A DNA stretch of 64,000 nucleotides, taken from Streptomyces showdoensis (GTDB taxonomy: Bacteria; Actinomycetota; Actinomycetes; Streptomycetales; Streptomycetaceae). Location of the stretch: NCBI RefSeq assembly GCF_039535475.1, contig NZ_BAAAXG010000024.1, positions 21,625 to 85,624 on the forward strand, given 5' to 3'. The notes beneath the pieces are model-generated. The model was not told the origin of the DNA. It ran no database searches and saw nothing but the letters and a program-made list of their open reading frames with translations. This document shows, piece after piece, positions 55,784 to 64,000 of the stretch (position 1 is its first letter; every line of letters begins with the position of its first letter). The position numbers were made by a program, and so were the translations under genes.

Positions 55784-57841
55784 ATGGCCAACCTGCACTA
55801 CGAGATACTCACCGATCCCGGGCAGCTCCAGGTGTCGGGGAAGGGCAAGGACGAGGAGTCGCCGGGGGCGGTGCACATCGTCGTCTCGAATCCGAGCGCC
55901 TCGTCCGTGACCCTCTACGAACTCGAGGTGGCGGTCCCCTTCGGCAACGGGAAGACCCATCTGACCGCGCACGTCGACAGGATCCGGGCGCGTCTCGGCG
56001 CCAGCACCCTCAGCTCCTCGGTCGGCCTCTCGGAGAACTGGAACGGCACCACCGGGACGTACCGGCTGGAGGCGCTCTCCGGAGTGCGGCTGCGGAAGGG
56101 CGAGGTCCTGGTCATCGAGCTGACCGACTTCCCCGTCTCCTCCGAGGAAGGGCTGGTCCGGCTGTCCGTGGCGGAGGACTCGCACGGCCGTGGCCCCAGG
56201 GCCGACCACCTCGTCACCCTGAGCCTGCTGAAGCACGCCCCGCGCGTCCCCCGCAACTTCCGTGCCGACAACACGCTGCTCGGGCCGGCGGAGCAGGTCA
56301 CCCTGCGGTGGGACGGTCCCGAAGACCTCGACTACAAGATCCAGGGCCCGGTCGGATCCCCGCAGCCCGTCCAGCAGACCTCGGGGGCCTGGCACTGGTC
56401 GCCGAAACAGGGCGAGGAACCCAAGCGGGACGCCACGTACGTCCTGATCGCCACCCCCAAGAGCCCCCATCAGCCCGGCTACTACCTCACCACCACCGTC
56501 CACCTGCGCAACCCCGAGTTCGAGAGCGTGACCGCGACCGGCGGGCTCTCCACGCCGTGGGTGAAGGGCATCCGGCACGAGGGACGGATCGAGTTCACCG
56601 ACGCCGGCGCGAAGGTCCTGGACGACCAGCGGGCACCGGGCACGGTCGAGGCCAAGGCGGCCCTCGCGGAGACCGTCCTGGCGACCGCGGGCGTGACCAC
56701 TCCGTGGGTGAAGGGCACCGACCACGAGGGCCGCATCAGGTTCACCGACCGGGGCGCCGAGATCCTCGACACGCAGCAGGCACTGGGCGCGGCAGCGGCC
56801 GACAGCGCCACCGTGAACACCCTCACCGCGCAGGTCGTGACGGCCAGCAGCGCCACCGTCGACACGCTCGCCGCCCACACCATGACCGCCGACAGCGGCA
56901 CCGTCAGCAGCCTCGCCGCCCAGGCCGTCACCGCCGACACCGCCGTGGTCAGGACCGGCGTGTCCACCCCCTGGGTGATGGGCACCGACCACGAGGGCCG
57001 CATCCACTTCACCGACCAGGGCGCCGAGATCCTCGGCAGCGGCCAGGCCCCGGGCACGGTCGCCGCGGCGACCGCCGACGTGGACAGCGTGCGTACGGGG
57101 CTGGTCCGCGGAAGGGACGGCGGGGCGGGCTGGGTCCGGTTCCCCGCCGACGGGATCACCGTCGGCCACGGCGACGGCGGGGACCTGGGTGTCGTCACGG
57201 CGGAGCGGGTCCGCGTGACCGGCGTGAACACCACGTGGGTCGGCGACGTCGACGGCGGCAAGGGGTGGATCGAGTTCCCGCGATCGGGCGCGAACGTCCG
57301 CCGGGACGGAGCCCAGGAGTGGGGCACCGTCGCCGCCGACAAGGCGGACCTCAACGGCGTCAACACCGCGTGGGTGCAGGGCCGTACGACCGCCGACGGA
57401 TGGATCGAGTTCCCGGCCGACGGGCTGAACGTGTTCCAGGGCACCGGTGACCGCCAGTGGGGCATCGTCGCGGCCGGGACCGCGGACCTCAACGACGTGA
57501 TCACCCACCGCGCCAGGGTCAAGGAACGCCTGCACCTGGAGGGCGGGCTGACCGTCGACGGCGTCCTGGAGACGCAGGACGGACCGCCGCGTCTGATCGT
57601 CCACGGCCGCCTCGACGCCGAGGGGGACGTGCTGGCCTCCGGGACGGTGACCGCCGCCGGCGACCTCACCACCAAGGGCATCCTCCGTGTCTTCGGGGAG
57701 TCCCGGCTCAGGGGCAAGGTCAACGCCAACGGACACCTGTCGGTCCGCAACGGGGAGTCCTGGATCCTGCACACCAACGACGGAAAGGTCGCCATCCAGG
57801 GCGACCTGCGCGTCCATGGAGCCTTCCGCTCCGACAGCTGA
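55784..57841 (+). CDS. Large repeat-built protein of unknown function
   Basis: 685 aa without signal peptide or membrane segment. The N-terminal 240 residues look like beta-sandwich modules (PSASSVTLYELEVAVPFGNG). From about 250, a unit of about 45-55 residues recurs: TPWVKG-DHEGRI-FTD-GAEIL (residues about 260, 310, 405) and variants WVRFPADGITVGHG, WIEFPRSGANV, WIEFPADGLNV. A 14-residue alternating stretch (SATVDTLAAHTMTADSGT-like) lies between. The tail KVNANGHLSVRNG resembles beta-helix fibre ends. It may be a fibre or tail-like structure; I recognise no family. Confidence 0.75.
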   Translation: MANLHYEILTDPGQLQVSGKGKDEESPGAVHIVVSNPSASSVTLYELEVAVPFGNGKTHLTAHVDRIRARLGASTLSSSVGLSENWNGTTGTYRLEALSGVRLRKGEVLVIELTDFPVSSEEGLVRLSVAEDSHGRGPRADHLVTLSLLKHAPRVPRNFRADNTLLGPAEQVTLRWDGPEDLDYKIQGPVGSPQPVQQTSGAWHWSPKQGEEPKRDATYVLIATPKSPHQPGYYLTTTVHLRNPEFESVTATGGLSTPWVKGIRHEGRIEFTDAGAKVLDDQRAPGTVEAKAALAETVLATAGVTTPWVKGTDHEGRIRFTDRGAEILDTQQALGAAAADSATVNTLTAQVVTASSATVDTLAAHTMTADSGTVSSLAAQAVTADTAVVRTGVSTPWVMGTDHEGRIHFTDQGAEILGSGQAPGTVAAATADVDSVRTGLVRGRDGGAGWVRFPADGITVGHGDGGDLGVVTAERVRVTGVNTTWVGDVDGGKGWIEFPRSGANVRRDGAQEWGTVAADKADLNGVNTAWVQGRTTADGWIEFPADGLNVFQGTGDRQWGIVAAGTADLNDVITHRARVKERLHLEGGLTVDGVLETQDGPPRLIVHGRLDAEGDVLASGTVTAAGDLTTKGILRVFGESRLRGKVNANGHLSVRNGESWILHTNDGKVAIQGDLRVHGAFRSDS

Positions 57842-57948
57842 CGCTGTTCCGTCGTCCCTGTCCCGCCGGCCCTCACGAGGCCGGCGGAACAGGTGCCGCT
57901 CGGCGGTGCGGGAGGGGAGTCCCGCGGTGCGGCTCCCCGGAAGGGGCG

Positions 57949-58872
57949 TCAGCCCCGGGGCACCGCGACGTACGCCTCGCGCGGCGACGTGGTGGGCGTG
58001 TAGCGGGACGACGCGGCCGCGCTCGGGGTCAGGTCCCGGTGGATCACCTTGGAGACGGCCTGGATCGTCTGCACGCCGTAGTTCATCGTGCTGTTGCCGT
58101 CGGTGAGCACCGAGATCGAGTAGTCGTGGCCGCCGCCCCGGAACGCGCCGATGCTGTGGACGCGCCAGCCGCGGGTGGAACGCTGCAGCCAGCCGTTCTT
58201 GACGTGCTTGGTCACCGAGGAGGGCGCGCCGGCGGGGGTTCCCCACTGCTGGGAGGGGATGACGTTCGCCATGAGCTTGAGGACGTAGGCGCGGGCGCTG
58301 TCGGTCAGGACGGTGTTCTTGGTGGTGAGCAGCCAGAGCAGCTTCTGCTCGTCGGTGACGTTGATCCGGGTGAGTCCCCAGTAGCCGCCGGACCCCGGCA
58401 CCGTCTGCGTCATGCCCGCCGCCGCCAGGAACCCCTTGACCTTCGTGACGCCGAGCTGGTTCCACAGGGCGGTGGTGGCGGCGTTGTCGGACTTGGTGAT
58501 CATGGCGGTCGCGAGCTGGGACTCGCGGGTGGTCAGGTACCGGTTGTGCTTCTTGGCGTCCCACAGGAGCGTGGCGAGGACGGTCACCTTCACGACGCTC
58601 GCCGAGTCGTACGAGGTGGTGGCACGCAGGGTGCAGCTGGTGTTGGTGACGCGGTCGCGCACGTTGACGGCGACGGTGCCGGCGCGCCCGGCGAGCGCTG
58701 CGGTGATGTCCCGCTGCAGCTTCGTGGCGAGCCCGGCCTTGCCCGACGTACAGCTGACCTGCGGCGCGGTGGCGGCGGATGCGGGCGCCGCGCCCGCGAC
58801 GACCGGTACGAGGATCCCCGCGGCGGCCACGACCGGAAGGACGCGGGCGCGCAGGGAAGTGTGGTGAGTCAT
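57949..58872 (-). CDS. Secreted class A beta-lactamase-fold serine hydrolase
   Basis: 307 aa. Signal peptide ending PASAATA. Catalytic S-x2-K in SASVVKVTVLA, SDN in ITKSDNAATT, and KNG in HVKNGW replacing KTG. The order and spacing match penicillin-binding/beta-lactamase folds; no Glu166 loop is evident, so D,D-peptidase or lysozyme-like roles are more likely than true beta-lactamase. ATG follows GGGGGA. Confidence 0.88.
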   Translation of the reverse strand: MTHHTSLRARVLPVVAAAGILVPVVAGAAPASAATAPQVSCTSGKAGLATKLQRDITAALAGRAGTVAVNVRDRVTNTSCTLRATTSYDSASVVKVTVLATLLWDAKKHNRYLTTRESQLATAMITKSDNAATTALWNQLGVTKVKGFLAAAGMTQTVPGSGGYWGLTRINVTDEQKLLWLLTTKNTVLTDSARAYVLKLMANVIPSQQWGTPAGAPSSVTKHVKNGWLQRSTRGWRVHSIGAFRGGGHDYSISVLTDGNSTMNYGVQTIQAVSKVIHRDLTPSAAASSRYTPTTSPREAYVAVPRG

Positions 58873-59378
58873 GTGAGTCCCCCTGAGTGTTGAACGAGTA
58901 CGCCGATGGCCCACTCGACGTACATGACGGCTGGGCGCACGGATGGTTGTACGAATCGACTGCCCGGCCCCAGGCTGTTGCACAGCGGTGACAATCGGCC
59001 CCTCTCCTGCGGATGACAGTGCCGTTCGGGCCCTGCCGGTGATCTTCGACCGGAGCCCCGCGGACGCGCGCCGGATCCCGGCGAGCACCACGCCCGGCAG
59101 CGGACGGGCACGTCGTGGCCGCCCCTCCCGGCTCCGCGGAAGGCCCGTCATCAGGTGCACAGAAGGGCACTTGGGCAGGAGAAACGCAACTTCGACAGGA
59201 TCCGCCGGAGCAGTTACGTTCACCTGGCCTTCGGCGACCGGTCACGGTCGCCCAGGAGTTCCTCCAGGCCGAGCCACGACCGGTGTCGAGGCGGGTCCGT
59301 CGCGCGATGACGGCCCCTCGACGTCGTGGCCGAGCCGGCGAACCGGGTCCGCACCGGCCCACGACCAGGGAGAGACAC
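58873..59378. other. 506-bp stretch with no recognised gene
   Basis: Divergent promoter space between the serine hydrolase and the DUF3291 gene. Long forward frames have no motif or ribosome-binding site. Confidence 0.4.
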
Positions 59379-59942
59379 ATGCCCCGCCTCGCGCTGTACA
59401 CCTTCGGCGTCCTCAAGTCTCCGCTCGCCGCCGACACGCCCCTGACCCGCGAACTCAAGGACAGCGGGGCGGCCGTCTACGGGACGATCGGCCGGCAGCC
59501 CGGGTATCTCGGGCGCGCGGAGGCGGTGGACGGGGGCCGGGGCCCGCACTTCGACCTGGACTGGGGCGTGTGGGGAGAGTTCGCCGTACCGGCCTGGTAC
59601 GAAGGGGGCCGTACGGCGCGGACGACCGCCCTGGACGCGACCCTCTCGCTCTGGACCGATCTGGGCTCCGCGGTCGACGCCGTCTTCACCGGCCTGCACC
59701 GCGAGGCGCTGAACCGGCGTCACGACTGGTTCGAGCGGACGGGCCGACCGAGCCACGCGTGCTGGTGGCTCGGCGACGAGGCGATACCCACGTGGCAGGA
59801 CGGTGTCTCCCGGCTGGAGCACGTCCACGAACACGGCCCCGCGCCGCACGCGTTCACGCTCCACCACTCCTTCGGCCCGGACGGGACTCCGGCCAGGACC
59901 GGGCCCAGGGGCGTCGGGCCGAAGGGTGACCGGGTTCGATGA
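59379..59942 (+). CDS. DUF3291 family protein
   Basis: 187 aa. LALYTFGVLKSPLAADTPLT, AVPAWYEGGRTARTTALDAT and WWLGDEAIPTWQDGVSRLEH are characteristic of this family, related to the antibiotic biosynthesis monooxygenase-like ferredoxin fold. Function unknown. ATG after AGGGAGA. Confidence 0.85.
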   Translation: MPRLALYTFGVLKSPLAADTPLTRELKDSGAAVYGTIGRQPGYLGRAEAVDGGRGPHFDLDWGVWGEFAVPAWYEGGRTARTTALDATLSLWTDLGSAVDAVFTGLHREALNRRHDWFERTGRPSHACWWLGDEAIPTWQDGVSRLEHVHEHGPAPHAFTLHHSFGPDGTPARTGPRGVGPKGDRVR

Positions 59943-60119
59943 CGAGCGGGGCGGCGCGTGCGCGGTCGGAAGGTCGGCGGAACGAGCAGCGTCAGCGTCG
60001 TCGCACGCGTGCACATCCGGGATGCGCGGCGGCTCCGAGTCCCGTGCGTCCGCCGCTCCCGCAGCGTCGCGGTGCCCGGACGGGGTCCGTGGCCGCCGGC
60101 CGCCTGCTAGCGTGACGGC

Positions 60120-60845
60120 ATGCGTGTCCTGGTGATCGGGGGCAGCGGCTACGTCGCCGGACTGATCCTTCCCGTCCTCACGGCCCGGCACGAGGTCACC
60201 GTGCTCGACCCGCGCCCCAGCGCCGGGGGCGCCCACACCCACCTCACCGGATCGGCGACCGACCCGGTGGCGCTGACCGCAGCCATGGACGGTGCGGACG
60301 TCGTCCTGCACACCGCCCTCGCCAACCCCACCGGTCGACAACTGGCCGACGCGGCACGCGCCTTCGACATCAACGTCACGTCCGTCCACCTCGCCCTGGC
60401 CGCCGCCCACCAGGCCGGAGTGCCCCACGCCGTACACCTCTCCAGCCTGTCGGTCTTCCGTGACCTCACCTCACGCGCGCTCGACGAGACGGTGCCGCCG
60501 GACGCCACCGACCCGTACGGCCTGACCAAACGCCTCGCCGAACAGGTCTGCCACGCCGCCGTCGCCCAGTGGGACATGTCGGTGACCGTGCTGCGCCTGG
60601 CCTGGCCGACCACCGACGAGGCGTGGCCCGCCTGGGCGTTGCCCGGCCGACCGCCCAGGACCCACACCCTCGACGGCGCTCCGGTCCACGCCCTGGCCGC
60701 CGACGACCTGGCGCGAGCGGTGCTGGCCGCCCTGGAGCACCGCGCCGGCTACGACGTCTTCCACATCACGGGGACCGACCGGGCCGGACTCTGGAACCAG
60801 GCCAAGGCCCGCGACCTGCTGCACTGGGAACCGCGACGCCGGTGA
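60120..60845 (+). CDS. NAD-dependent epimerase/dehydratase-like protein
   Basis: 241 aa. VLVIGGSGYVAGLILPVL (cofactor motif), VVLHTALANPT, and Y-x3-K as YGLTKRLAEQ. Extended SDR fold without a defined substrate. TAGCGT at 60108-60113 is a plausible -10 placing the RNA start at the ATG, a leaderless message. Confidence 0.85.
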   Translation: MRVLVIGGSGYVAGLILPVLTARHEVTVLDPRPSAGGAHTHLTGSATDPVALTAAMDGADVVLHTALANPTGRQLADAARAFDINVTSVHLALAAAHQAGVPHAVHLSSLSVFRDLTSRALDETVPPDATDPYGLTKRLAEQVCHAAVAQWDMSVTVLRLAWPTTDEAWPAWALPGRPPRTHTLDGAPVHALAADDLARAVLAALEHRAGYDVFHITGTDRAGLWNQAKARDLLHWEPRRR

Positions 60846-61040
60846 CCGCCCCCAGCGACCGGTGCGGTGGGCCGACGCCACGGAGGACCCCTTCGGCGGC
60901 GGAGGGAGGAGGGCCCCCGCGCCCCGAGGCCTTGCCCGCGCCGTCCTGCTGCTCGCCCTCACCACACCGGTACGCAGCAGCGCGTCGAGCCGGCCGGTCG
61001 GCCATCCGGGCCCGTCAGGAGCGCCCCGTCCGGGATCGGG
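60846..61040. other. 195-bp intergenic space
   Basis: Between two convergent genes. No terminator or RNA gene recognised. Confidence 0.4.
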
Positions 61041-62081
61041 TCAGACACGTGTGGTGGCGCGCAGAAGCCGGTTCTGTCGGTGCAGGGCGAGTTCTCCGGG
61101 GGCGCAGGCTGCGAGGGTGTCCGGGTCGGTGACGGGTGGGCGGGCGGTGCGGACGACGGAAGCGGCAGCGTCGCGCAGCCAAGCCGGGTCGGGTTCGGCT
61201 TCGGCGAAGGTGGCCAGCCGGGCCAGGTGGTGCTCCGGTTCGTCGAGGATGTCCTCGTAGGTCAGGGCCATCCGCCGGTCTGCGGGCAGGCGGATGAACT
61301 CTTCCACTCCGTGGGTGATCAGGCCCGACCAGAAGGTGCCGAACGCGGCCAGGGGGATCGGGGAGCGCATCACCAGCTCGCAGTCCACGTCGCCCGCCAG
61401 GTGAGCCAGGTGCTCCGGCAGGGACGCGGGCGTGCTCGGGGGCCGATCTGGAAGGGGGAGGTGAGGCCGAGCAGCCCCATGGCCCGCGTCCGCAACAGGA
61501 GGGTGCGGAAGCCGATGTGCCGGCTCATCGACAGGGCGCACGCGGGTCCGGAGCGGCTCAGGTGTACGAAGCGGGCTTCCGGGAACATCGCGCACAGCGC
61601 CGGGAGGAAGGCGAGAGAGGCGCCCGAGCGCTCCACCACCACCGAGCCGCCCAGCCGTCGCGAGAGTTCGGCGAACAGCGCACGGTAGTGGACGGCAGTC
61701 GGCCGGGCGGGGCCAGCCGGGGATCGTGGCGGCGAGGTCGTCGTGCAGTGCGTCGGGGGTGGCGCTCAGCGCCGGCAGCGCCATGTGCGAGATGGCAGGA
61801 ACACCGGTCTCGGGCCGGAAGCGCCCGTCCGCGTAGGGGTAGAGCAGCTCGGGCATGGGGTGACCGGAGGCTGCGATCGCGTCGAGGGGGCGGGCCGGCC
61901 CGCTCAGGAGCGACCAGAAGTCCCGCCCGTCGACCACCCCGCCCTCGAACGCGAGATGTCCCCGGCAGGCCAGTGACGTGAAGAACTCGTTCATGCTCAG
62001 CACATCGGGATGAGCCTGCAGGGCGCGCGACAGCATGGTCGACCCACACCGCCCGCTCCCCACGATGAAGGTGAGATTCAT
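61041..62081 (-). pseudogene. Sulfotransferase-like protein, two compensating frameshifts
   Basis: N-terminus FIVGSGRCGSTMLSRALQAH is the PAPS-binding P-loop of sulfotransferases. After the minus-strand CCCC at 61712-61709 one extra base moves the frame; the middle part continues as TAVHYRALFAELS and FVHLSRSGPACALSMSRHIG. A missing C in the run at 61442-61438 then returns it to PPSTPASLPEHLAHL and a normal C-terminus. The two indels restore the frame. The repaired protein is about 346 aa. The substrate is unknown. Confidence 0.78.
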
Positions 62082-62477
62082 GAACCCTCCAACACGTCAT
62101 CCCGCTCCGTAACCGAACATGACGGTAAGTCACACCACCAGTCGGTGTCCCGGGCCGGAACAAGACCCAGCGGGGACCCCCGCGCCCTCCGCGCAAGACA
62201 CGCCCGTGACCAGCGGGGCGCACCGAAGCTCAGGGCAGCGAGCCGGACTCAGGAGGGATTCACGCGGACGGGTGACCGGACTCCCGCCCTGGTACGGGTG
62301 AACTCTCGCCTCTGTGCCGCGCGACCATCTCCACCGGCGGTCCGGGGAAGGCCGAGTGGGGGAGAACCGGAGGCCACGAAGGCCGCTCACCGCGCACGTG
62401 GTGGCAACGGCTCAACCAGCCCGCCGTGCCGTCCGTCTCCGTCGGAGTGCCCAGACCACCAGGGCCGGCACGGCGAC
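62082..62477. other. 396-bp stretch, last normal Streptomyces DNA
   Basis: Upstream of the sulfotransferase start. No gene recognised. GC content is still normal here up to about 62,477. Confidence 0.4.
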
Positions 62478-64000
62478 TTATTTTTTTGTTTAATTACTAT
62501 AATATTAAATTATTTGCTTTTTATTTAATTTTATTTAAATTAATATTAATAAATTTCTAACTTAAATAAAAATAATTAAATTTTTTTATGATGTTTTATT
62601 TATATATATTTAGTTTATTTAATTATTTTTATTGGAATTAAATTTATTATTTTTTTAATTTATTGTAAATTTTTAAATTGTGTAATTAATTTATATATGC
62701 TCTTTTAAATCTTATTCTTAAGAAATTTTATTTATTTTTAATAATTTAAAAGATATTTATTTAATCTAATTTATAATTTTGTAAAGAAATTAGATATACA
62801 AACTTATAGACATTAAAAATTATTTATCTTTCTATTAATTTTTTTAATTTCATATTATAGTAAAATAATAAAATTAATCTATAAATTAAAAAAAAAAATA
62901 TATATAAATATAAAAATTTTATATAATTTTTAAATCTTAATGTAATAAGTAAAAACATTTAGGCAGTATTTTCGATAAAAAATTACTGTTTCCTATTGTT
63001 GTTTTAATTATTAAAATCTTTACAATAATAATTTTGATGCCCATTTAAATAAGCGATTAAATAAAATTATTATTATATAAAAATATTTATTCAAAATTTT
63101 ATAATTGTTTTATGCTTAAATCCACTTTTTCTTTTATTTTATTTATATTGAAAAATAGACTTATTTTTTTTTCTCTTTTTGACTTATTTTATTAATTAAT
63201 TAGTTCTTTTATCATTATTTTTTTAATATTTTATTTTTTTTAAAGTTTTTTTTATAATATTTTATTTATATTATTATTTTTATTTGTTTGCGTTTCCGTG
63301 TTAGATAAAAGTTAATATTGTTATTTTTACATTTTTTTTAATAAAATTATTATTTCTTTTATTTGTTTAGTTTATAATTATTTTTCGCACCCCCCTAATC
63401 CATTTAAATTAAATTTTTTTAAATTTTTTTTAAAAAATAATTTTATTAAAAATTTTTTTATATATTTATTAATATTCTAATCGTTAAATTTTAATTATTT
63501 TAAATAAATTTTTTAAAATTTTTCCCCCCCCTTTTTTATGTTTTTTAATTTTTAATTTTCTTAAATTTTTTTGTCATTCTTTAATATTTTTCCCTTCTTT
63601 TTTCCGTTCATTTATTTTTTTAAATTAATTATTTTTCTTATCTAATAATCTATTGTATAATCCCCTTTCATTTTATATATTTTTTTTCAATTTTTAAATT
63701 TTATTTAAAATCTTTTTTGTTGTTTTAAATAAAAAAAAAAATAATTTTTATAAATTTTTTCATTATAATTTTTTAAAAATCTTCTGTTATTTTTCTTTTA
63801 ATTGTTTTATTTTTATTTTATAATTTGTCTCATAATTTTATTTTATAAAAATTTATTTATTTCCCCCCCTTCATTCTTATCCTGTTTTTAATAATGGCTT
63901 CATTTAATTTTATCTAATACCCCACCTTTAATCCCCCCTAATCCACCCCCTCATTACTTTTAATCTTCTCTATCTTATGTTTTATACGTTAAATATTTTT
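62478..64000. other. AT-rich low-complexity tail, probable assembly artefact
   Basis: At about 62,478 GC-rich DNA changes abruptly to strings of A and T with many long homopolymers and occasional runs of C (CCCCCCC near 63,525 and 63,865). No protein-coding frame, RNA or repeat family can be recognised over 1.5 kb. A junction without any transition is not expected in a Streptomyces chromosome, nor does it look like a GC-rich streptomycete telomere. Mis-basecalled read ends or a chimeric contig are likeliest; foreign DNA of very low GC is the alternative. Confidence 0.8.

Noticed and set aside
57949..58872. True beta-lactamase resistance gene
   Set aside because: KNG replaces KTG and no Glu-containing omega loop motif was visible, so resistance cannot be claimed from sequence.
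62478..64000. Streptomyces chromosome end or a phage-like low-GC island
   Set aside because: Streptomyces ends are GC-rich palindromes, and a phage island would show coding frames; neither is present.
1..64000. CRISPR arrays, tRNA, rRNA, insertion sequences or prophage
   Set aside because: I saw no regularly spaced repeats, tRNA-like cloverleaf, ribosomal sequence, transposase or integrase in the readable part.

Overview
The window is high-GC actinomycete DNA, almost certainly Streptomyces. The supporting signs are GC-rich third codon positions, many GTG starts, 4-nt start/stop overlaps between operon genes, and an isorenieratene-type crt cluster with a LitR regulator. From about 62,478 to the end the base composition collapses to AT-rich, low-complexity sequence with no genes. 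I read that as an assembly artefact or chimeric join.

Region 1 (1-28.2 kb) is one large light / singlet-oxygen defence island. It holds a photolyase-like protein, three ECF sigma factors (one with an RskA-type anti-sigma), a four-gene membrane-lipid modification operon (amine-oxidase-like flavoprotein, DUF1365, cyclopropane-synthase-like methyltransferase, DUF1295), a B12-type LitR/CarH photoreceptor repressor, a ferrochelatase and a lipocalin. It also holds the carotenoid genes crtY, crtU, crtE, crtI, crtB and crtT, a Rieske oxygenase, and two divergent glycosyltransferases. Reading the intergenic regions, I found the same promoter-like element twelve times: GCATCCG (or CCATCCG / GCATCCC), a 15-bp spacer, then a -10 usually ending in CGAA or CGGAA. 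It precedes almost every transcription unit of the island, including the sigK-like gene itself, and resembles the mycobacterial SigK consensus as I remember it. This is the main discovery: a SigK-type regulon binding DNA repair, lipid remodelling, haem synthesis and carotenoid synthesis together.

Region 2 (28.2-40.5 kb) is accessory. It has a secreted protein, a type IB topoisomerase, a phosphoesterase/BON/nucleotidyltransferase-like operon, an alcohol dehydrogenase plus SDR pair, three STAS-type genes and a phosphoketolase.

Region 3 (40.6-55.5 kb) has a catalase divergent from an unusual self-contained molybdenum oxidoreductase fused to a flavin reductase and a ferredoxin, followed by an 11-copy 9-bp tandem repeat. 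Next come a WYL regulator, a secreted lectin-like protein, a secreted nuclease-like FG-GAP protein, a subtilisin, a methyltransferase and an ArsR/AHSA1 operon.

Region 4 (55.5-62.1 kb) has a 685-aa repeat-built protein of unknown function, a class A beta-lactamase-fold serine hydrolase, a DUF3291 protein, an NAD-dependent epimerase-like protein and a sulfotransferase-like protein.

Six genes carry single-base frameshifts, nearly all in short G or C runs (6753, 19947, 24188, about 32052, 51651 and 51789, 61438 and 61709). Most can be repaired by one base. With the AT-rich tail, this points to uncorrected long-read homopolymer errors rather than real gene decay.
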